From assembly GCA_012511955.1 (NCBI GenBank), contig JAAZFC010000035.1, forward strand, positions 1 to 61,195: DNA of 61,195 nt, in the 5' to 3' direction. The position numbers and the translations under genes were made by a program. The stretch is from Fibrobacter sp. (GTDB taxonomy: Bacteria > Fibrobacterota > Fibrobacteria > Fibrobacterales > Fibrobacteraceae). The notes beneath the pieces were generated by a model. The model was given only the letters and a program-made list of their open reading frames with translations. It did not search any database and was not told where the DNA came from. Below are positions 7,768-15,421 of this stretch, in pieces (position 1 is the stretch's first letter; each line of letters opens with the position of its first letter).

Positions 7768-8363
7768 AATCTCCACGCATTATTTCTGCAAACTTTGTGA
7801 TTGGCGCGGTAAATATGGAGCAAGTCCCCGACGATGGCTTGCCCCACCTAGCTTTTTTCGGGCGCTCTAATGTGGGAAAATCATCTTTACTCAACGCTTT
7901 GATGGGTAGAAGAGGCTTAGTAAAAGTCAGTAGAAGACCTGGTAAAACTCGAGAAATCAACTTTTTCTTGGTAAACGAAGCTTTTTACTTTGCGGATCTA
8001 CCCGGCATAGGCTACGCCAGAGTTGCTCCCCATATCAAAGAAAAGATGGAAAAAATAATCAAAGATTATGTGGAAAACAGCCCCCATTTGCGCGGAATCG
8101 TTTATCTTATAGATATGCGTAGAGCTGGTACATCTTTAGATATAGAAACCGTAAATATTTTACGGGATTTAGGTAGGCCAGTGCTAATCGTGGGCGGTAA
8201 AAGGGATAAACTAAACCGCAAAGAGTTTGTGCAGGCAAATAAAGATATGCGCCAGCGATTTAATTTAGAACAAGATCCCATTGCTGTTAGCGTAACGCGG
8301 AAAATTGGTTTAGATACTTTATGGTCTTCCATGGTAGAAGCTATTGCGCAACCTGATATATAA
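7764..8363 (+). CDS. engB: Ribosome-biogenesis GTPase EngB/YsxC
   Basis: A 199-residue TRAFAC GTPase needed for large ribosomal subunit assembly. The G1 motif GRSNVGKSS (33-41), switch region KTREINFF, G3 DLPGIGYA, G4-like GGKRDKLN and a G5-like VSVTRKIG are visible. It is translationally coupled to recR upstream and is two bases from mlaE, so this looks like one operon. Confidence 0.96.
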   Translation: MKSPRIISANFVIGAVNMEQVPDDGLPHLAFFGRSNVGKSSLLNALMGRRGLVKVSRRPGKTREINFFLVNEAFYFADLPGIGYARVAPHIKEKMEKIIKDYVENSPHLRGIVYLIDMRRAGTSLDIETVNILRDLGRPVLIVGGKRDKLNRKEFVQANKDMRQRFNLEQDPIAVSVTRKIGLDTLWSSMVEAIAQPDI

Positions 8364-8365
8364 TT

Positions 8366-9238
8366 ATGCCTTTAGAAGAAAAACAGCACTATAATCCTCT
8401 AGGACGATTGTTTTATCGTCTGGGAAGACTTTGGATTAATTCTTATGTAGGAAAACTATTAGGCATTATCTTTAAAAGCATAGGGGCTCTTTTTAGCATT
8501 GACAGAAAGCGTTTTCGCACTGAATTTCGGCAAATTGTAATGCAGGTTTTTTTCACGGGCATTGAAGCTCTCCCTCTAATTGCCCTTATTGCCATAGTTT
8601 TGGGGACTTTAACTATCACCCAAGCCTTAACAGTTATGCCTAAAATGGGTTTTACTGATTTTTTTGGCAATTTAATGGTAATAATTATCATCCGAGAACT
8701 AGGTCCAGTACTCACCGCTTTTTTAATCGCTGGCCGCACTGGTTCAGCCTTGGCAGCTTATGTAGGCAATATGAGAGTTGAATCTGAGGTTGATGCACTA
8801 GAAACCATGGGTATAGACCCCATTAAATATCTAGTTATGCCCGCTATGGTGGGAGGGATCTTTGCCCTTATCATTTTAAGTACGCTATTTAGCACCATCG
8901 CTATAGTGGTGGGTTTTTTTGTAGCTAAAGGCCTTGTAGTGGTGATGCAATCCATGCTCGAAGGGAAGCTGATGTGGGATCATTATTTGGACAGCATTTT
9001 AATGAGTTTGCAAGCTATGGATTTTGTCATGATAGTTTTAAAGCCTTTGGTTTTTGGTGCTCTTATCACCAGCAATGCTTGCTTATTTGGCATGAGTGTA
9101 GAAAAAGACATTAGAGAAGTTCCCAAGTCTATTTCTCGCTCAGTGGTATATTCATTTATCACTATTATTATAGCGAACTTAATTTTGTCATTGGCTTATT
9201 TCGTGGGCTATATTCAAACTATTTCTACGGTAATTTAA
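8366..9238 (+). CDS. mlaE: Mla lipid transport permease MlaE
   Basis: A 290-residue integral membrane permease of the MlaFEDB-type complex that moves phospholipids between inner and outer membranes. It has about five membrane spans. The conserved core RELGPVLTAFLIAGRTGSALA is followed by GNMRVESEVDALETMGIDPI, the MlaE signature. It is followed two bases later by the ATPase gene. A longer polar N-terminus (about 45 residues) is typical of non-enteric MlaE. Confidence 0.95.
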   Translation: MPLEEKQHYNPLGRLFYRLGRLWINSYVGKLLGIIFKSIGALFSIDRKRFRTEFRQIVMQVFFTGIEALPLIALIAIVLGTLTITQALTVMPKMGFTDFFGNLMVIIIIRELGPVLTAFLIAGRTGSALAAYVGNMRVESEVDALETMGIDPIKYLVMPAMVGGIFALIILSTLFSTIAIVVGFFVAKGLVVVMQSMLEGKLMWDHYLDSILMSLQAMDFVMIVLKPLVFGALITSNACLFGMSVEKDIREVPKSISRSVVYSFITIIIANLILSLAYFVGYIQTISTVI

Positions 9239-9239
9239 T

Positions 9240-10007
9240 ATGGAAAGTATTTCTTTACGCAATATTAAATACAGTATTCCTGATTGGAAAGACTCAAAAG
9301 TTATACTCAAAGATATAAACCTGCAGTTACAACAAAGTTCCGTATTGTGTATAGGTGGGCAATCAGGTCAAGGAAAAAGCACTCTTTTAAGACTAATTGC
9401 CGGTTTACTTCAACCCGATTCTGGGCAAATATTTTTTTCTGGGATAGAATCAAAACTTCACGAACACAATGCTTTAAACATCGCTTTGGTTCATAAAGTA
9501 GCCTTTGTCTTTCAAAACTCCGCTCTAATTTCCAACTTAAAAGTTTTTGACAATGTGGCACTGCCCATAAGATATCATCACCCTGATTTACCTAGTAACG
9601 AAGTAACTGACCGTGTAATGCAAATTTTAGAATCCATGATGGTTGATGAATATAAAGATTTCTTTCCTTATGCAATTAGCATGGGAGCTCAAAGACGAGT
9701 TGCCATTGCCAGAGCCTTGGCTTTAGAGCCGCGCATTTTATTGATGGACGAGCCCACATCGGGATTAGATGCCAAAAACCGACGCTCGCTTTTAGCTTTA
9801 ATAGAAAACCAAAGAGTTTTGCGCCATGCAAGCATACTTATTGCCACTCATGACTTGCGCATTGCCCAAGAACTTAACGGCCAAATTATAGCATTGCATA
9901 AAGGAGTTTTGTCTGAACCACAGTTTTATGACGATTTTGTAGAGTCTCCCGAAGGTTATATTAGAGATTTAGTTTATGAAAGCTCTGAAAACAATGATAT
10001 TTTATGA
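9240..10007 (+). CDS. mlaF: Mla ABC transporter ATP-binding protein MlaF
   Basis: A 255-residue ABC ATPase that powers lipid transport with MlaE and MlaD. Walker A is GGQSGQGKST, the Q-loop is VAFVFQNSALI, Walker B is ILLMDEPTSGLD, and the switch His is in IATHDLR. The signature motif reads ISMGAQRR where most ABC ATPases have LSGGQ/M, so the first Ser-Gly-Gly is altered. A perfect 12 bp palindrome overlaps the stop codon. No MlaB-type STAS gene is adjacent. Confidence 0.93.
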   Translation: MESISLRNIKYSIPDWKDSKVILKDINLQLQQSSVLCIGGQSGQGKSTLLRLIAGLLQPDSGQIFFSGIESKLHEHNALNIALVHKVAFVFQNSALISNLKVFDNVALPIRYHHPDLPSNEVTDRVMQILESMMVDEYKDFFPYAISMGAQRRVAIARALALEPRILLMDEPTSGLDAKNRRSLLALIENQRVLRHASILIATHDLRIAQELNGQIIALHKGVLSEPQFYDDFVESPEGYIRDLVYESSENNDIL

Positions 10008-10089
10008 TATCATAGAATAAGCGTAAAGTTTAATATTAATGTTAAAGTAATAGAGTTATATTTTTATTGATGTTTTTATAGGTAATAAG
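10003..10089. promoter_or_regulatory. mlaF-mlaD spacer with a 12 bp palindrome
   Basis: The otherwise tight mla operon has an 82-base gap here. It starts with the perfect palindrome TATGATATCATA (10003-10014). TATCATAGAATAAG (10008-10021) recurs with one change at 23880-23893. It could be a protein-binding site, a processing hairpin or an internal promoter; the sequence does not decide. Confidence 0.3.
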
Positions 10090-11073
10090 TTGCAAGTTTT
10101 AAAAAAAATTAAACACTTCCGTTGGAATGACTTTGCAGGGCTTTTGGTAGGCGCTGCCATAGCAACTTCTGCCATAATTTTAGCTGCAACTATTTTTCTG
10201 ACGCTTCAGGTTAAGGGTGTTATTGGAGTAGATGAATATCAATTGCACTGCTTATTCGATAAAGGCTTAGGCTTACGAGTAGGTACTAAGGTCCAAGTTA
10301 ATGGCGTAGAAGTAGGGCGTGTTAGTAACTTAGAACTCACTAAAACTGGGAAAGTTAAGCTCACTTTTACCATAAAAAAAGCATATCAGCCATGGATCAC
10401 TTCTGACGCTACAGTTTATGCCACTAGGGATCAAAACTTAATTGCCGAAAGAGTGATAAACATAGACCACCCATCTCAAATCCCCTTAAACCCTCAACAT
10501 ATATTACAAGATGGCCAAGAAATCCATGCGGGACAAGCCCAAGATATTGAAACCGTAGTGGAAAAAGCCATAGAAATTCTGGATATGGCGGAAAGAGTGG
10601 CTTTAAATATTGATAAAATGCTATTAATGGCCTTAGACTCTAACACTACCTTAGGATTGTTATTAAATTCACGGTTAATTTACGATAAGCTACTTGAACA
10701 AGTAGATAAATTAGATTTGATTACAACTAGTACAGATGATTTACTCAAAGATTTAAAAATCAAAATCCCAACCTTACTGGATTCCACCGAAAGCGCAATT
10801 AATACTGTGGCAGAAGTGGGAGAAAAGCTTAATACATTTAGTGATGGCGCCATAGAAATTTTAAATTCCTTGGACACTACAATTTATGCAGTAAATCTTG
10901 TACTTAATGACTTGCAAATAATTACTAAAAGCGCTGGAGAATTGCTTACGGATGGAGAAATGAAGCTGGAAAGAATAGATGGCTTAGTTTCTGGACTTTC
11001 AAACTTTCGATTTATACAAAAACGCATACCCCAAAAAGATACTATTCCCATTTTTAGTGAGGAACAATGGTAA
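10090..11073 (+). CDS. mlaD: MCE-domain lipid transport protein MlaD
   Basis: A 327-residue membrane-anchored periplasmic substrate-binding ring subunit. One transmembrane helix lies at about 18-42 (LLVGAAIATSAIILAATIFL). The MCE domain follows (about 48-130), with FDKGLGLRVGTKVQVNGVEV and GRVSNLEL. A long coiled-coil C-terminus completes it. The start is TTG with only a weak AGGT site; the ATT-rich upstream frame offers no better codon. The next gene overlaps it by seven bases. Confidence 0.92.
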   Translation: MQVLKKIKHFRWNDFAGLLVGAAIATSAIILAATIFLTLQVKGVIGVDEYQLHCLFDKGLGLRVGTKVQVNGVEVGRVSNLELTKTGKVKLTFTIKKAYQPWITSDATVYATRDQNLIAERVINIDHPSQIPLNPQHILQDGQEIHAGQAQDIETVVEKAIEILDMAERVALNIDKMLLMALDSNTTLGLLLNSRLIYDKLLEQVDKLDLITTSTDDLLKDLKIKIPTLLDSTESAINTVAEVGEKLNTFSDGAIEILNSLDTTIYAVNLVLNDLQIITKSAGELLTDGEMKLERIDGLVSGLSNFRFIQKRIPQKDTIPIFSEEQW

Positions 11074-11915
11074 AAGTACTCTTAACATTCGCTTTGGCGA
11101 TCGCTTTAAATGCTTGGGGTAATTATTCTGGTTTATATAGCCATAAAGCCCAACAGTCTTTTTATAATGGCAATTACAATTCCGCCCACCACGACTTAAA
11201 AAAAGCCTTGCGTTATAGTAAAAAAGAAGCAAACACTGATGCCGAGGCCAATATTTATGTCGCCTTAAGTGAAATTTATTTACAACAACACAATTTTGCC
11301 AAAGCTGAAAAAACACTTGAAAAAGTCAAGTTAAACGAAGTTAGTGATCACACTAAACTTTCTTTTGTTTATACATCATTGCGTTTATACAACCAACAGC
11401 AAAAGTTCTCTGAAGCTCAAAAATTTGTGCAAAACTTCCAGCATATAATCAACGACAAAAAACTTTCCTCTAGTTTGCGAGCTTTTTGTCTTTTAGAACA
11501 AGGTGTCATTAATGCAGCACAAAAAAAAGACTATGAAACACCTATAAAAGCTGCACAAAAAACATTAAAAAAGAAATCTGCTGGCCAAATTGCATGGACC
11601 CAAGCTAAAATCTCTCATTTAAATAATGATTTAAGCTCTGCCCTTGAACTTTACCAAGAAGCTTTTAAACACGCTCAAAACCACAGCAAATATTGGGAAA
11701 CTGCGGAAATTTTAGTCCATATTTCTCGAGTTTATGAACAGCAAAATCAAAACACCTTAGCAGCACAAAATTTATTTAGAGCAATTCAAGTTTATGAACA
11801 ACTAGATTTAAGCAAGGCTTTTTTATTAAATGCAGAAAAATGGAAAGAACTTACTGGTAAGAATGATTTAGATTATAAAATACAAGTGAAAAGAAAACGC
11901 ATGGAATCTCCTTGA
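11067..11915 (+). CDS. Exported TPR-repeat protein of the mla operon
   Basis: A 282-residue protein with a hydrophobic N-terminus (KVLLTFALAIALNAWG) that looks like a signal peptide. Helix-turn-helix repeats of about 34 residues follow (AQQSFYNGNYNSAHHDLKKA, LSEIYLQQHNFAKAEKTLEK, ISRVYEQQNQNTLAAQNLFR), characteristic of tetratricopeptide repeats. It overlaps mlaD, so a periplasmic scaffold role with the Mla complex is a reasonable guess. It is not a recognised Mla component, and its position where mlaC is often found is notable. Confidence 0.8.
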   Translation: MVKVLLTFALAIALNAWGNYSGLYSHKAQQSFYNGNYNSAHHDLKKALRYSKKEANTDAEANIYVALSEIYLQQHNFAKAEKTLEKVKLNEVSDHTKLSFVYTSLRLYNQQQKFSEAQKFVQNFQHIINDKKLSSSLRAFCLLEQGVINAAQKKDYETPIKAAQKTLKKKSAGQIAWTQAKISHLNNDLSSALELYQEAFKHAQNHSKYWETAEILVHISRVYEQQNQNTLAAQNLFRAIQVYEQLDLSKAFLLNAEKWKELTGKNDLDYKIQVKRKRMESP

Positions 11916-11928
11916 CAGGCTAAAAGCT

Positions 11929-13623
11929 ATGACTCTTAACAAAACATTATTGTCCAAAATTTTCATGAGATCAGCCCAACCTATGGTGTTAACCAGCTCC
12001 ACAGGTACTGTTTTGGCTCTAAATGATGCGTTCACTGACTTAACCGGATATACCTCTAAAGATTTAGTGGGAAAACCACCGCTGGCTTTCAATTTTAAAA
12101 GCAGGGCAAATCAAACCTACGAAGACCTAGAGCAAGCTTTAGTAGATACTGGTTTTTGGGAAGGCGAAACCCTAGAAAAACGCATAGATGGAGAAGCTAT
12201 CCCCTGTTGGGTTAAAATTGAAAGAATTGATGAAAAAGATGATAAATCAGGAAGTTTTTTATACTTAGGTTCGCTTAAAGATTTAAGCGATGATAAACTT
12301 GTAGAAAGAAATCTCTACCGAGCTAGTAATTACGATTTACTAACTAGAATTCCCAACCGCAACTTATTTTTAGACCACCTGCGTAAAAACACTTATGATG
12401 CAAATATAAACAAAGGGCAATTCGCAATTATTTGCCTTGATTTAGATCAATTCAAAAGCATTAATGAATCTTATGGTATGAGAGTTGCTGACGATATTTT
12501 ACTTATTGTAGGCGATAGATTATTACGCAATTTTGCAGAAAACAGTCAAGATAAGACCTTTATCGCACGCATTGGTGGTAATGAATTTGCCATTTTTGTT
12601 AATAATCTTTACTCTAAAGAAGAAATGTTTGCTTATGCGCGACAAGTGCAAAATGTATTGGCAGAACCTTTTAACGCCAGAGGTAAACCCATCACTCTAA
12701 CTTGTAGTTGTGGCGTCAGTCATTTTCCCAGCTCTGCCACTGATGCCGATGAACTTATGCGCAGTGCCCAACACGCTTTGAGTATCGCCAAAGAATCTGG
12801 CAATAGTAGCGTAGTTTTTTATGATCACTCCATGGCAAAAAAGGCCCAAGAGCAAATGCAAATAAGCTCTGGTTTACGCAGAGCCGCAACCAACAATGAA
12901 TTTGAACTTTATATACAACCTAAGTTTTCTTCAGAAAAAAAATTAACCAGCGCAGAAGCTTTATTAAGATGGAATGATCCAGTAAATGGTATTATTGGGC
13001 CCGATAAATTTATACCTATTCTAGAAGAAAGTGACTTAATTCACGAAGTGGGCCAATGGGTTGTTGACGAAGCTTGTAAATTGGCCACTAAAATTCACGC
13101 TTTAGGCTTAAAAGACTTTAAAATAGCCGTAAATATCAGTCAAAAACAGTTTGAAGCTTTTGATTTTTACAAAAACATTATGAAAGTTTTAAGTGCTAAT
13201 GGTTTTGATGGCGATAAACTGGAATTAGAACTCACTGAAAGCACTATTGCGCAGAGCCCAGACTTCGTTGCTGAGACCTTAGGTCGCCTTCGTAAAGCTG
13301 GTATTAGCATAGCCATTGATGATTTTGGCACAGGCTTTTCCTCTTTAGCAAGCCTTTCACATTTCCCCCTAGATACCCTTAAAATAGATAGAGCCTTTAT
13401 CAAAGGAATTGGCGCTGGAAAAAACAGCGAAAACATTATTTCTACCATTGTAGCCATTGCCGAAGCATTGAATTTAAACATCGTTGCTGAAGGGGTGGAG
13501 ACAGAAAGACAGCTTAAATTTGTGCTTAATAATAACATTGATGAAATACAAGGTTTTTACTTTAGCAAACCATTGCCATATCAAGAATTTATAGATTATA
13601 TCAGCAGTTTAGGCTTTATTTAA
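11929..13623 (+). CDS. PAS-GGDEF-EAL c-di-GMP phosphodiesterase, probable
   Basis: A 564-residue cytosolic signalling protein. A PAS domain (about 10-120, NDAFTDLTGYTSKDLVGK) is followed by a GGDEF domain (about 130-300) whose signature is GGNEF at 215-219 instead of GG[D/E]EF, so cyclase activity is doubtful. The EAL domain (about 315-560) retains SAEALLRW, NISQKQF, ELTES, IDDFGTGFSSL, KIDRAFI, AEGVE and QGFYFSKPL, consistent with active c-di-GMP hydrolysis. The likely net role is a PAS-controlled phosphodiesterase. Its 3' end overlaps the convergent uvrC by eight bases. Confidence 0.9.
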   Translation: MTLNKTLLSKIFMRSAQPMVLTSSTGTVLALNDAFTDLTGYTSKDLVGKPPLAFNFKSRANQTYEDLEQALVDTGFWEGETLEKRIDGEAIPCWVKIERIDEKDDKSGSFLYLGSLKDLSDDKLVERNLYRASNYDLLTRIPNRNLFLDHLRKNTYDANINKGQFAIICLDLDQFKSINESYGMRVADDILLIVGDRLLRNFAENSQDKTFIARIGGNEFAIFVNNLYSKEEMFAYARQVQNVLAEPFNARGKPITLTCSCGVSHFPSSATDADELMRSAQHALSIAKESGNSSVVFYDHSMAKKAQEQMQISSGLRRAATNNEFELYIQPKFSSEKKLTSAEALLRWNDPVNGIIGPDKFIPILEESDLIHEVGQWVVDEACKLATKIHALGLKDFKIAVNISQKQFEAFDFYKNIMKVLSANGFDGDKLELELTESTIAQSPDFVAETLGRLRKAGISIAIDDFGTGFSSLASLSHFPLDTLKIDRAFIKGIGAGKNSENIISTIVAIAEALNLNIVAEGVETERQLKFVLNNNIDEIQGFYFSKPLPYQEFIDYISSLGFI

Positions 13624-15421
13624 TACCCTTAAGCTTTTCCCAAACTTTAATTCCTAAATACTCGACTTTCTCCGCTTCACTAGCCGCTAAAAAGCCTCTT
13701 TTAGTTTTCCATTTACGGAGAATTTTGTTTTGAGTTTTAGGCCCGACTCCCGGTATATTTTGCAACCATTGTACTTGCATACGCTTCATGCGTAGCTTGC
13801 GCTGGTAACTTAAAGCAAATCTATGGGCTTCATCTCGCATTTTTTGCAAAAGTTTTAAAGCGGGACTATTTCGCTTCAAACTTAGCACATCTACAGTGCC
13901 GGGACGATAAACTTCTTCTAAACGCTCCGCCAGTCCTATCACCGGCAACTCCGCAATTCCCAAAGATTTCACCACCGCCCAAGCTGCCTCCACCTGCCCT
14001 CGCCCTCCATCTATCACCAACAGATCTGGCAGAGCTTTTTCTTCGTTAAGCAATCTTTCTAAGCGGCGACCCACCACTTCGCGCATACTGGCGTAATCAT
14101 CTACCCCATCGACGCTTTTTATCTTATAACGCCTATAACCAGATTTGTACGACCTACCATTTTTAAAGCTTACCATAGAAGCCACGGTATCTGTGCCCTG
14201 CAAATGGGAAATATCAAAGCATTCGATGTTCAAAGGGGTATGCGCCAGCTGCAACTCATTTTGCAATTCAAAGACCGCGCGGTTTATTTCGTCATATTTT
14301 ATTTGCTGGGCTTTTTGCTCTACCAAAATCATCTCCGCATTGGCTTGAGCCAGGCGCAAATAGCGTACTTTTTCTCCCCGCTGGGGTATATGCAAGCGCA
14401 CTTTGCGACCCGCATGGGCCGAAAAAGTCGCGGCGGTGAGCTCCATATCTTCCCAACCCACTTCTACCACTAGCTCTCGGGGAATTGTGCCCGCATCTAA
14501 ATACCAGCCAGGCAAAAATTCTGCTAAAATCTCCCCTTCGTCTTGTTCGAGCTCGCAATCCAAGACAAAATGGCGACGACCGGCCAGCTTACCGCTACGA
14601 TATTCTAAAATCACCACACAGCCGATAGTGCCGCTGCGGCGGACAGCCACCACATCTAAATTTACCCCCGCATCGGCCACATCGGCGTCTTGTTTTTGCG
14701 TGAGCGCATTTAACGCGGCAATCTGATCGCGCAAACGCGCCGCCTCTTCAAAAGCCATTTTTTGGCTGGCGCTTTGCATTTGCTCGCGCCATTCAGTGAG
14801 CAAATCTTCGCGTTTACCTTCTAATAAGCGCATAGCCAAGTCCACTTGCATCGCATATTGCTCTTGGCTAAATTTGTGAGCGCATGGCGCATCGCAACGC
14901 TTAATATGCCAAGCTAAGCAAGGCCGTATAGGGGACTTTAAAGGCAGTTTTAAATCGCATTCCCTGATGCGAAACAAGCGGGGCAAAAGCTCTAGCAACG
15001 ATCTCATGGCGCGAGAGTTTAAAAAAGGACCGAAATAAGCATTGCCATCGTCTCGCACTCGTCGCACCACTAGCACCCTGGGAAAAGCTTCGTTGAGCGT
15101 AACCATCAAATAAGGAAAGCGTTTATCATCTTTTTGGCGCACATTGTAGCGCGGACTATGCTTGCGTATTAAGTTCGCTTCTAAAACCAAAGCTTCTTGT
15201 TCAGTTTCCGTAATAACCCACTCAATATCTGCAATATGAGGCAACATTAATCCAGCGGCACGATGCCCGCTTTTTTGTCTGCCATCAAAATAGCTGCGCA
15301 CCCGTTTATTTAAGCTCTTTGCCTTGCCAATATATATGATTACTCCGCGCTAATTTTTCATCAAATAAACGCCAGGCAGGGCTGGTAGCTCGGCTAAACG
15401 CGTTTTTAAATGGTGGCTCAT
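13616..15421 (-). pseudogene. uvrC: Excinuclease ABC subunit UvrC, interrupted by an in-frame TAG
   Basis: UvrC makes both incisions in nucleotide excision repair. The full frame runs from ATG 15421 (MSHHLKTRLAELPALPGVYL) to TAA 13616, 601 codons, the usual size, with UVR, RNase H-like and C-terminal HhH (NIPGVGPKTQNKIL) regions. Codon 24 is TAG (15350-15352), inside the GIY-YIG nuclease domain just before RGVIIYIGKAKSLNKRV. A restart at GTG 15301 would give 561 residues lacking the Tyr-Ile-Gly core. TAG closes other genes here, so recoding is unlikely. It is either real loss of the 3' incision domain or a base error. ATG directly follows the TAA of the cotH-like gene. Confidence 0.85.

Noticed and set aside
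15350-15352. TAG reassigned to an amino acid
   Set aside because: TAG closes the flippase gene (35490) and rpmJ (50376) at their expected ends, and no suppressor tRNA is seen; a point mutation or error is simpler.
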